Source of the DNA: CAUPWF01 sp036656615
Lineage (GTDB): Bacteria; Bacillota; Clostridia; Lachnospirales; Lachnospiraceae
DNA length: 64,000 nt
Direction: 5' to 3'
NCBI GenBank assembly: GCA_036656615.1
Contig: JAVXHY010000001.1
Location: 124,001-188,000, forward strand
Shown one piece after another: positions 1 to 7,047 of the stretch; the first letter of the stretch is position 1; each line of letters opens with the position of its first letter. The notes beneath the pieces are model-generated. The model did not search any database. It had not been told where the DNA came from and worked only from the letters and a program-made list of their open reading frames with translations. Both the position numbers and the translations under genes were made by a program.

Positions 1-292
1 AATAGGGATCATTGATGATAAATACATCTCCTGACTTCATATTTTCTGTCCCATATTTATGCATAGTTTCTTGAATCATGGGTGAAATCAAGCCAATAAA
101 ACCACAGGCACCATTTCCCTGAGTCAAAAGATTTCCCTGGGCATCTGCAATTCCGCTTGCATAGTCCAAGGTTTCATAAATAATCGGGCTCATGGAGGTA
201 CGGGCAAATGCATAAAATACTTCATTACTAACTGCAATTAGAGAATCTCTTACGATATCTAATGTAACCGAATTCATTGTTTGGTTATTCAT
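1..292 (-). CDS. hyuB: Hydantoinase/oxoprolinase subunit B, N-terminal part (partial)
   Basis: Only the first 97 codons lie in the window; the gene runs off the left edge. The start ATG (292-290) overlaps the end of hyuA by 8 bases, so the two are translationally coupled. The visible N-terminus begins MNNQTMNSVTLDIVRD, continues through a conserved stretch with RTSMSPIIYETLDYASGI, and ends in FIINDPY, the start of the NDPY metal/active-site block typical of HyuB. In this family HyuA and HyuB form an ATP-dependent enzyme that opens a lactam or hydantoin ring (5-oxoproline, N-methylhydantoin, or acetone in acetone carboxylases). The exact substrate cannot be told from this fragment. Confidence 0.88.
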   Translation of the reverse strand, partial: MNNQTMNSVTLDIVRDSLIAVSNEVFYAFARTSMSPIIYETLDYASGIADAQGNLLTQGNGACGFIGLISPMIQETMHKYGTENMKSGDVFIINDPY

Positions 293-2339
293 TCACTTGT
301 TCCTCCATTTCTATTATTAAATCCCCATACTTGTCTACCATTAATATCTGACCTGAACAAACTACTGTGGAAGCTGTCAGTTCCTCCACTATGGCAGGTC
401 CCTGAATCGTTGCTCCTGCACCCAAACGTTCCCGATCATAAATCTTTGCATTACACCATCCTTCCTCTGCATAATATACTTTTCTTGTTTCCTTTACAGC
501 TGTTTCAATGGGACTTCTTTGTGGCTCAATCTTCTTCATACTTGGCTTTTTCAGACATCCGGAAACAACCAAATGAAGATTTACGATTTCTGTTGGTGTA
601 TCCGATAACCGAAACGTATAAAAATGTTCATGGGTACTATGAAAACTTTGAATCATTCGTTGTTTATCTTCCTCTGTCCAAGGCACCGGAGGCACATTCA
701 CCTTTACCGTATGTTCCTGTCCCATATACCTCATATCTGCAATATATTGGAAGACCATTTGTGACTCTACTATCCCTTCCCTTGCAAATTGTGATTTTGC
801 CTGCTTTACCAGCTCTTCCCACATAGAATTCAGTTCTTCTAATTTCACGGTGTCCATGGACTGAATTTTGGTCTGAATATAGTCATGACGCACATCTGTC
901 ATCAACATTCCCCAGGCTGCAAATACAGAAGCAGCTACTGGAACAATTAATTTTCGTACATTTAATTCTTTGGCAAGATAAGCACTGTGCATAGGGCCTC
1001 CACCACCAAAAGCTACCATAGCAAAATCTCTTGGATCGTATCCGCGGCGCACCGAAATTAATTTGAGCGCATTGAACATATTGGAATCCGCTACTCGAAT
1101 AATATTCAGAGCTGCTTCTTCTACCGACATTCCAAGTGGATCTCCGATTTTTTCTTTAATCGCTGCCCGAACCTGCTCCAAATCAACCTGATTGTCAAAA
1201 TTGCTAGGTGACAGTCGTCCGGTAATTAAACATGCATCTGTTGTAGTTGGACTGGTTCCGCCTATTCCATAAGCCACCGGTCCCGGAACTGCCCCTGCCG
1301 ACTGTGGACCTACTCTTAAGGAACCAGCCTCATCAATCCAAGCAATGGATCCACCACCATTTCCAATTTCGACAATATCTACAACGGGAGCCATAATGGG
1401 ATATCCTGCAAAACTATCCGTTCGCTCAATACGATATTCTGTGGTAACTTTCACTTCCCCATGATCAATCAAAGAACATTTTGCGGTAGTTCCACCTACA
1501 TCAAAAGCAATGATATTCTGTTCTCCTATCATTTGACCTAAAATGGCAGAACCAAACACCCCTGCTACAGGGCCAGACTCCACCATATTAATTGGGGTCT
1601 GCTTTGCCTGTGCAAACGTGGTCGTTCCACCATTTGACTGCATAATATAATTCTTGCTGTGACAGCCAAGTTGTTCCAGCTGACACTCTAATTGATTAAT
1701 ATAGGAAGTAGCTACTGGCATGACATAAGAATTCAGTGCTACTGTAGATGTTCTTTCATATTCCCGCCACTCCTTGGTAATATCCACAGAAGATGTTACA
1801 AATATCTCTGGCCATAATTCCTTAATTCGTTCTACCGTTTCCCGTTCATGCTTGTCATTTGCATAGGAATGTAGATAACAAACTGCTATTGCCTCTACCT
1901 TTTCTTGCTTTAAATAAGCAACTGCTTTGTCTACATCACTTACATCAAGAGGGGTAATAACTGTTCCATCATATCCCATTCTTTCCTTTGCTTCCATCCT
2001 TAAATATCTTGGAATAAATGGTTTCGGTTTCGCAAAAACCAAGTTAAATAAATCCGGGCGATTACATCTTGCAATTTCCAACACATCCCGAAACCCTTGC
2101 GTTGTAATGAGCGCTGTTTTCGCCCCTTTCCGTTCAGTCAAAGCATTAATAATCGTAGTTGTTCCATGAATAAAATCCACTACCTCTTCCGCTCTGATTT
2201 TGCTTTTTCCCATGACATTCATTACACCTTTTTCAAAGTTCGGTGGCGTTGTGTGTCCCTTGGTTGTGATGATCTTGCCCTGATCATCCACAGCCACTAG
2301 ATCTGTAAATGTTCCGCCAATATCTGTTGCAACTCGCAT
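285..2339 (-). CDS. hyuA: Hydantoinase/oxoprolinase subunit A
   Basis: A 684-residue ATP-binding subunit of a hydantoinase/5-oxoprolinase-type enzyme. The N-terminus MRVATDIGGTFTDLVAVD is the ASKHA-fold phosphate-binding loop of the family. DFIHGTTTIINAL, FDVGGTTAKCSLI and GYDPRDFAMVAFGGGGP are further family blocks. I start at 2339 because AAAGGAG sits just upstream; the reading frame stays open further upstream (to 2414), but that stretch is promoter-like sequence. The next gene, hyuB, overlaps its end by 8 bases, as expected for two subunits of one enzyme. Substrate is uncertain: hydantoins, 5-oxoproline or another cyclic amide. A 16-bp perfect inverted repeat lies about 40 bases upstream and suggests repressor control. 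Confidence 0.9.
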   Translation of the reverse strand: MRVATDIGGTFTDLVAVDDQGKIITTKGHTTPPNFEKGVMNVMGKSKIRAEEVVDFIHGTTTIINALTERKGAKTALITTQGFRDVLEIARCNRPDLFNLVFAKPKPFIPRYLRMEAKERMGYDGTVITPLDVSDVDKAVAYLKQEKVEAIAVCYLHSYANDKHERETVERIKELWPEIFVTSSVDITKEWREYERTSTVALNSYVMPVATSYINQLECQLEQLGCHSKNYIMQSNGGTTTFAQAKQTPINMVESGPVAGVFGSAILGQMIGEQNIIAFDVGGTTAKCSLIDHGEVKVTTEYRIERTDSFAGYPIMAPVVDIVEIGNGGGSIAWIDEAGSLRVGPQSAGAVPGPVAYGIGGTSPTTTDACLITGRLSPSNFDNQVDLEQVRAAIKEKIGDPLGMSVEEAALNIIRVADSNMFNALKLISVRRGYDPRDFAMVAFGGGGPMHSAYLAKELNVRKLIVPVAASVFAAWGMLMTDVRHDYIQTKIQSMDTVKLEELNSMWEELVKQAKSQFAREGIVESQMVFQYIADMRYMGQEHTVKVNVPPVPWTEEDKQRMIQSFHSTHEHFYTFRLSDTPTEIVNLHLVVSGCLKKPSMKKIEPQRSPIETAVKETRKVYYAEEGWCNAKIYDRERLGAGATIQGPAIVEELTASTVVCSGQILMVDKYGDLIIEMEEQVNE

Positions 2340-2376
2340 ACAATTCTCCTTTCTTTTCTTATATATTCCGTTTGTT

Positions 2377-2392
2377 GTGTACTTTTGTACAC
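2377..2392. promoter_or_regulatory. Inverted repeat upstream of hyuA (operator candidate)
   Basis: GTGTACTTTTGTACAC is a perfect 6-4-6 inverted repeat 38 bases before the hyuA start. On the minus strand it follows a TATACT/TATAAC -10-like box near 2405-2412, so a bound repressor would sit at about +10 to +30. The palindrome is seen directly; the regulatory role is inferred. Confidence 0.45.
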
Positions 2393-2446
2393 TTGATACG
2401 GTTATAGTATACACCTATCCTATCAATTAGAAAAGAACTATGTTGA

Positions 2447-3166
2447 TTAATCCTTCATGGGTGTTCTCTTCAGCAACACCCATGATAATAATAATAAGAC
2501 ACCACTTACAGCCAAAAATCCAATGAACAGATAGGTGTGCACCTCTCTTCGTTCTATTCCAAGTCCAAAGATAAGTGTCAACAGAGAAGAAAGAAATCTC
2601 ATAGCTGTTCCCTTTGCAAACATTAGATCCAGAGTGGGAAATACAATAAACAATGGTATTAGTATACCAAGACCTAAACCAAACCTCATAGACTTCTTGA
2701 TTCGATAACAGACAATTGCTATAAAACTGCTCAACATGGTAATCATAATATTTAAACTAGTCTGATACAGCAAACCAAAGAAAGAAATATTTCCTACTCC
2801 CAAAAAAATTTTATCTGAAACACTATTGAGTGATACTCCCATTCCAAATAATCCACCAAGTAATATAACATCCATAATGGCCATTCCTGTAGCCACTGTC
2901 AGGTTTATTAATCCCAAACTTACCATCATCGTTTTTCTGGAAACTCCATTTTGCAATCCAAAATAGAAGTCTGTTTGAAAGAAGTATTGTCCACATATAA
3001 ATAAAAATATAAGGGCCGACATTTCAATTCCATTCCCTTGAATATTGTGGTCTAATAACACCATGCGAAGGAACATAAACATAACTGGTTGTAAGACAAT
3101 ATAGTACCATAATAAAGAATGGATATAGTTATGCAATTGATATTTATAAAATGATTTGATATTCAT
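2447..3166 (-). CDS. ABC-type exporter permease (membrane subunit)
   Basis: A 239-residue integral membrane protein with about six hydrophobic segments (for example around residues 20-36, 50-62, 84-105, 125-150, 165-180 and 210-230) and a basic C-terminus. It lies 11 bases downstream of an ABC ATPase gene and two genes after a GntR regulator, so it is almost certainly the membrane half of that transporter. It has no recognisable solute-binding or permease signature beyond ABC-2-like hydrophobicity. Such GntR-ATPase-permease cassettes (compare YtrA-YtrB systems) often respond to cell-wall-active compounds. The transported substrate is unknown. Confidence 0.75.
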   Translation of the reverse strand: MNIKSFYKYQLHNYIHSLLWYYIVLQPVMFMFLRMVLLDHNIQGNGIEMSALIFLFICGQYFFQTDFYFGLQNGVSRKTMMVSLGLINLTVATGMAIMDVILLGGLFGMGVSLNSVSDKIFLGVGNISFFGLLYQTSLNIMITMLSSFIAIVCYRIKKSMRFGLGLGILIPLFIVFPTLDLMFAKGTAMRFLSSLLTLIFGLGIERREVHTYLFIGFLAVSGVLLLLSWVLLKRTPMKD

Positions 3167-3177
3167 ACATTCACCCC

Positions 3178-4029
3178 CTATGCATTTGTCAGCTTGACAA
3201 ATAATTTCTGCAAATCCAGCTTGCTTATTTCTAATACATCTGGAATCTTCTCTGTGTCCACTGCCCCCAGAATATAAGCTGCTTTTAAATTGCCCAGTGT
3301 ATCAATCCCCAGTACCTGTTTATCTTGTATATATTGATCGATTTCCCCAGCAGCACCTGTAATGGCATATCCCTGTTCCAATAAAGATTCACAGGACTGA
3401 TTCCGAATCATATGACCTTCTTTTAGAATTACCACCTCTTCCAATATATTAGCTGCTTCTTCGATTAAATGAGTAGATAAGATCACACAGCTTGGCTGCT
3501 TTGCATATCTTTCAATTAACAGCTGATAAAATAATTCTCGATGTTCTGCATCCACTCCCAAAGTTGGTTCGTCCAACAGGATAAAAGGAGCATTGGTAGA
3601 CAGTGCAACAATCATTTTGAAAATTGATACATATCCAGTGGAAAGATTGCGAATTTTCTTATAACGATCCAACTCAAATAGTTGAGCTGCCTGATTTGCA
3701 AAATCTAAATCAAAATTCCTGTAAAACGTTCCCGTAAGGCGAAATCCATCGCATACCATCATTCTGGATGGAAATAGATTCTTTTCACTTGTCAGATAAA
3801 TGGGTGACTGCGCCATATCATTTTTCACTGTAGACTTCTCATTTACCAATATGGTTCCCTGATCTGGAAAGATACGATTGGCAATCAGATTCAGTAAGGT
3901 AGTCTTGCCGGCACCGTTCCTCCCCAATAATCCGTATATCTTATTTTCTTCCAATACTAAATTAATGTCCTCTAAAGCAGTGGTTTCCCCATAGCTCTTA
4001 GAGATATGCTGAAGCTCTATCTTATTCAT
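3178..4029 (-). CDS. ABC transporter ATP-binding protein
   Basis: A 283-residue ATPase for the adjacent permease. It has a clear Walker A (GRNGAGKT, about residues 36-43), a Walker B ending in FILLDEP followed by the D-loop, and a switch His in ILSTHL. The ABC signature is degenerate: NLSTGYVSIFK instead of LSGGQ, as often seen in the YtrB/BcrA-like export group. The C-terminal 70 residues are an accessory domain. The start ATG overlaps the stop of the GntR gene by 4 bases (ATGA), indicating translational coupling. It would power export of an unidentified compound through the protein at 2447-3166. Confidence 0.9.
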   Translation of the reverse strand: MNKIELQHISKSYGETTALEDINLVLEENKIYGLLGRNGAGKTTLLNLIANRIFPDQGTILVNEKSTVKNDMAQSPIYLTSEKNLFPSRMMVCDGFRLTGTFYRNFDLDFANQAAQLFELDRYKKIRNLSTGYVSIFKMIVALSTNAPFILLDEPTLGVDAEHRELFYQLLIERYAKQPSCVILSTHLIEEAANILEEVVILKEGHMIRNQSCESLLEQGYAITGAAGEIDQYIQDKQVLGIDTLGNLKAAYILGAVDTEKIPDVLEISKLDLQKLFVKLTNA

Positions 4030-4394
4030 CTTTGAAACCCCCTTTCAATCATCCCTATCACACGCTCCTGTGTCAAATCCAGTCTTTTAGCTTCCTCCAC
4101 CAGATTCTGTATATAATGCTTGTAAAACTGTTCCTGTCGCTTATCACGCAATTTCTTCACTGCACCATCAGAAACAAACATTCCCACACCTCGTTTTTTA
4201 TAAATAATCTGACTTTCCACTAATAGATTAATTCCTTTCAATGCCGTTGCCGGATTAATTTTATAAGTAACTGCAAATTCTGTAATAGAGGGAATCTGAC
4301 TTTCTTCTGCGAATACTCCTGTGAGTATCCCATCCTCAATTCCTTCTGCAATCTGTATAAATATAGCCCGATCATCATTTCCATTAATTAACAA
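4026..4394 (-). CDS. GntR-family regulator (YtrA subfamily)
   Basis: A 122-residue transcription regulator with a winged helix of the GntR family (residues about 10-75; PSITEFAVTYKINPATALKGINLL contains the recognition helix) and a short helical C-terminal tail, the layout of the YtrA subfamily. It starts with TTG: AAGGAGG lies 8 bases upstream of it and no ATG fits better. It heads the operon with the ABC exporter genes and probably represses it. A consensus promoter and two inverted repeats sit immediately upstream. The inducing signal is unknown. Confidence 0.88.
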   Translation of the reverse strand: MLINGNDDRAIFIQIAEGIEDGILTGVFAEESQIPSITEFAVTYKINPATALKGINLLVESQIIYKKRGVGMFVSDGAVKKLRDKRQEQFYKHYIQNLVEEAKRLDLTQERVIGMIERGFQR

Positions 4395-4414
4395 ATGAAT
4401 TCCTCCTTCCGCAT

Positions 4415-4440
4415 TAGTTAGTTACTTGACTAGTTAACTA
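4415..4440. promoter_or_regulatory. Inverted repeat between GntR gene and its promoter
   Basis: TAGTTA (4415-4420) and TAACTA (4435-4440) form an inverted repeat with a 14-base spacer, lying just downstream of the predicted start of transcription of the GntR-ABC operon. Extra TTAGTTAG-like half-sites are present. This is a plausible binding site for the GntR protein itself. Confidence 0.4.
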
Positions 4441-4447
4441 TATTAGT

Positions 4448-4476
4448 ATAATATTCTTTTTCAAAGAATTTGTCAA
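4448..4476 (-). promoter_or_regulatory. Sigma-A promoter of the GntR-ABC operon
   Basis: On the minus strand TTGACA (4476-4471), a 17-base spacer and TATTAT (4453-4448) match the consensus housekeeping promoter. The spacer is almost filled by a 17-bp palindrome, ATTCTTT-TTC-AAAGAAT (4453-4469). Confidence 0.7.
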
Positions 4477-4503
4477 TGCTTTTTTATTAGCAAAACTACT
4501 GTG

Positions 4504-4523
4504 CAGACTTGCCGCGAAGTCTG
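4504..4523. promoter_or_regulatory. Operator-like palindrome over the deoC -35 box
   Basis: CAGACTT (4504-4510) and AAGTCTG (4517-4523) are perfect 7-bp arms around GCCGCG. The palindrome covers the -35 hexamer of the deoC promoter, so a repressor bound here would block RNA polymerase. The regulator is not encoded next door. Confidence 0.5.
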
Positions 4524-4537
4524 GGATAACGTATAAT
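4509..4537 (+). promoter_or_regulatory. Promoter of deoC
   Basis: TTGCCG (4509-4514), a 17-base spacer and a perfect TATAAT (4532-4537). An in-frame ATG at 4536 overlaps this -10 box and therefore cannot be the translation start of deoC. Confidence 0.7.
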
Positions 4538-4592
4538 GAGAAATAAAAACAAAGATAAGAAATACTTGAGAACAAAACAAAAGGAGATTAAC

Positions 4593-5246
4593 ATGGAAAA
4601 AGAACTCATTTTTAAACATATTGATCATACCCAACTAAAAGCCTTTTCCACTTGGGAGGACATAAAACAGTTGTGTGAAGAAGCATTACAATACCATACT
4701 GCTTCTGTCTGCATCCCAGCTTCCTATGTCAAGCGTGCACACGATACGTATGGCAGTGATTTGAATATATGTACTGTCATTGGTTTTCCGCTTGGCTATA
4801 ATTCCACAAGCTCTAAAATAACAGAAGCGAAAGAAGCCATTCAAGACGGAGCAAAAGAAATTGATATGGTCATCAATATTGGCGACATGAAAAATGGTGA
4901 TGATGAAAAAGTCTTACAGGAAGTAACAAAAATCAGAAAAGCAACAACTGGATATATTCTTAAAGTAATTATAGAGACCTGTTATTTGACAAAGGAAGAG
5001 AAAATTAAGATGTGCCATATTGTGACTGAAGCTAAGGCAGATTATATGAAAACATCTACAGGCTTTGGAACTGGTGGTGCTTCTTTAGAAGATATTTTAC
5101 TCTTTAAACAACATATTGGCCCAAATGTGAAAATCAAAGCAGCCGGTGGTGTGAAAACTTTAAAAGATTTAGAAGCCTTTATCGAACATGGAGCTGACCG
5201 TATTGGCACCAGTTCTGCCATTAAGATTCTAACAGCGGCTGTGTAA
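4593..5246 (+). CDS. deoC: Deoxyribose-phosphate aldolase
   Basis: A 217-residue class I aldolase that splits 2-deoxyribose-5-phosphate into glyceraldehyde-3-phosphate and acetaldehyde, the last step of deoxynucleoside catabolism. The Schiff-base lysine is in YMKTSTGFG (Lys153), the second lysine in KIKAAGGVK (Lys182) and the conserved aspartate in EIDMVIN (Asp91). I start at 4593, where AAGGAG lies 7 bases upstream and the protein matches the family N-terminus (FKHIDHTQLKAF). It is monocistronic: it has its own promoter with an overlapping palindrome and a strong terminator downstream, with no other deo gene nearby. Confidence 0.96.
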   Translation: MEKELIFKHIDHTQLKAFSTWEDIKQLCEEALQYHTASVCIPASYVKRAHDTYGSDLNICTVIGFPLGYNSTSSKITEAKEAIQDGAKEIDMVINIGDMKNGDDEKVLQEVTKIRKATTGYILKVIIETCYLTKEEKIKMCHIVTEAKADYMKTSTGFGTGGASLEDILLFKQHIGPNVKIKAAGGVKTLKDLEAFIEHGADRIGTSSAIKILTAAV

Positions 5247-5250
5247 AAAC

Positions 5251-5298
5251 AAGCACGCTTCTATGACTTGGACCTCGTCATGAAAGCGTGCTTATTTT
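5251..5298. terminator. Bidirectional terminator between deoC and the AI-2E-family gene
   Basis: AAGCACGCTT and AAAGCGTGCTT, extended by ATGAC/GTCAT, form a long stem with a short loop, followed by ATTTTCTT on the plus strand. It lies between two convergent genes. Confidence 0.8.
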
Positions 5299-5313
5299 CT
5301 TATCTCTTTTCCT

Positions 5314-6432
5314 TTATTCGCGTAATTTTACAATCCCATCAATCAATATCTTGGCATCATCTAAGATATAATCAAAAGCTCCTGCTTGAAACATATTAAT
5401 GAGGATCATCCCGATAGGTACCGCGAAAATCATTCCAAATACACTTCCGATTTTATATCCCAAATACAGCAGTACCAAGGTAAGTAATGGGTTCAATCCC
5501 ATGCTGTCGGCTACCAATTTGGGCTGAATAATCTGTCTGACCACTTGAGTGATCACATACACTACCACCAGCCAAATTGCCATTTTATAATCTCCCGTTA
5601 ATATCTTAAATATGGCCCATGGAATCAGAGCCGTCCCTGTTCCAAAGAACGGAAAGAAATCCAGCAATGCGATTAAAATAGCTATTAAAATAGCATACTT
5701 CACCTGAAGCAGTCCAAGACCAAGCAAAAGAATCACAAAGACTACTCCCATAATTTTAAACTGTGCTTTAAAATATCCGCCTACTGCATATTTCATATTC
5801 TGAACTACCAGTTCCATTCTTTTTTGAATGGGCTGTGGTGTAATTCTCTTGCACCACAATATGACTTCTTCCCGTTCCACAATAAAGAAATATGCAGAAA
5901 TCACAGTCACAATAACTGCAATCAAAACTGATGGAAGCTTTTTAGCAAAATTCCCAGCGGCAGTAACTGTGGGCTCGCTAATCCTAGAAATCCACTCTCC
6001 CATCGTTTTATTGAAATCCATCATCATGGTATTCAGAATATCTTGTATATTACCTGGAAGCAGATTCATTACGCCAGCAAGACTATTGCCTGCACGGGCA
6101 AATTCCTTATTCAATGAATGATAAAACTCTGGAAAACTATCAATAAAACTCAAGGTTTCTGTAATAAGTCTTCCAATTCCCAAATAGGAAAGTAATACAA
6201 TTAATCCCAGCACGAGCACAATAATCATGGCAGATCCTAGTTTACGTACTATTTTTAATCTCTTTTCCAACCATTTAATCAGTGGATTTGCAATAAAGGA
6301 AATAAACCATCCAATGACAAATGGCATAAAAAATAATATTAATTTTGCTCCCACTCCTATAAAAAGGACGGTTCCAATCAAACTAAAAATTAAACTTACA
6401 ATCACTTTCCAATATGGACGTTTTTCTTCCAT
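5314..6432 (-). CDS. AI-2E/PerM-family membrane protein
   Basis: A 372-residue polytopic membrane protein. Hydrophobic segments occur near residues 9-30 and 32-48 (paired N-terminal helices), 67-88, about 165-185 and in a C-terminal cluster (about 225-345). The blocks PFFGTGTALIPWAI and GLNPLLTLVLLYLGYKIGSVFGMIFAVPIGMIL are typical of the AI-2E exporter/PerM (YtvI-like) family. Function in this family is not uniform: autoinducer export, sporulation-related and Na+/H+ antiport roles are all reported. It begins 3 bases after engB, so it is probably the last gene of the tig-clp-lon transcript. No neighbour suggests quorum sensing, so I do not assign AI-2 transport. Confidence 0.85.
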   Translation of the reverse strand: MEEKRPYWKVIVSLIFSLIGTVLFIGVGAKLILFFMPFVIGWFISFIANPLIKWLEKRLKIVRKLGSAMIIVLVLGLIVLLSYLGIGRLITETLSFIDSFPEFYHSLNKEFARAGNSLAGVMNLLPGNIQDILNTMMMDFNKTMGEWISRISEPTVTAAGNFAKKLPSVLIAVIVTVISAYFFIVEREEVILWCKRITPQPIQKRMELVVQNMKYAVGGYFKAQFKIMGVVFVILLLGLGLLQVKYAILIAILIALLDFFPFFGTGTALIPWAIFKILTGDYKMAIWLVVVYVITQVVRQIIQPKLVADSMGLNPLLTLVLLYLGYKIGSVFGMIFAVPIGMILINMFQAGAFDYILDDAKILIDGIVKLRE

Positions 6433-6435
6433 CTA

Positions 6436-7035
6436 CTACACCTCTTCACCTGTTAGAAATTCCTGCTCTATCAACTCCCATATCTCGTCTTTTCCTTGCT
6501 TTGTTTGGGATGAAAATGGAATCACTCTTGTGTCTTTTACTAATTGCAGCCCCTCTCGAATCATCTTGATATGCTTTTGCACCTGACTGCGGTTAATCTT
6601 ATCTAATTTCGTTGCAATAATAATAGGATGAAACCCCTGTCCCACAACCCAGTCATACATAAGTTTGTCATTTGCTGATGGATCATGCCTGATATCAATT
6701 AATAAAAATATTGCTTTTAACTGATTGGAGCCATGAAGATAACGTTCGATCAATTTACCCCACTGTTCCTTCTCTTTTAAAGATATTTTTGCATAACCAT
6801 ATCCCGGTAAATCCACCAAATACATTTTCTCATTAATATTATAGAAATTAATTGTTTGGGTCTTTCCAGGGGTGGCCGATATTCTGGCATAAGATTTTCG
6901 GTTCATCAATGCATTAATAAGCGATGATTTTCCTACATTGGATTTTCCTGCAAAAGCTATCTCTACTTTATCGTGTTCTGGAATTTTACTTGTAATTCCA
7001 CAAACAGTTTCTAAATTCAAACTTCTAATAATCAT
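6436..7035 (-). CDS. engB: Ribosome-assembly GTPase EngB (YsxC/YihA)
   Basis: A 199-residue GTPase needed for maturation of the 50S subunit. All G motifs are visible: G1 GKSNVGKSS (30-38), the PGKTQTINFY switch region (about 56-65), G3 DLPGYG (75-80), G4 TKLDK (about 142-146) and G5 FSSQTKQG. Length and N-terminus agree with YsxC. It starts 12 bases after lon and ends 3 bases before the AI-2E-family gene. The lon-engB linkage is common in Firmicutes and places it in the quality-control operon. Confidence 0.97.
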   Translation of the reverse strand: MIIRSLNLETVCGITSKIPEHDKVEIAFAGKSNVGKSSLINALMNRKSYARISATPGKTQTINFYNINEKMYLVDLPGYGYAKISLKEKEQWGKLIERYLHGSNQLKAIFLLIDIRHDPSANDKLMYDWVVGQGFHPIIIATKLDKINRSQVQKHIKMIREGLQLVKDTRVIPFSSQTKQGKDEIWELIEQEFLTGEEV

Positions 7036-7047
7036 ATTCTTCTCCCA

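Noticed and set aside
281..826. Open frame of 181 codons opposite hyuA
   Set aside because: It is antisense to a clear gene, has no ribosome binding site, and its translation has no recognisable domain.
2340..2414. N-terminal extension of HyuA
   Set aside because: The stretch contains promoter and operator-like sequence; the family N-terminus and RBS fit the start at 2339.
4536..4592. Upstream in-frame extension of deoC
   Set aside because: The ATG overlaps the -10 box; the strong RBS lies before 4593.
5314..6432. Assignment of the AI-2E-family protein as an autoinducer exporter
   Set aside because: The family is functionally mixed and there is no luxS or quorum-sensing gene nearby.
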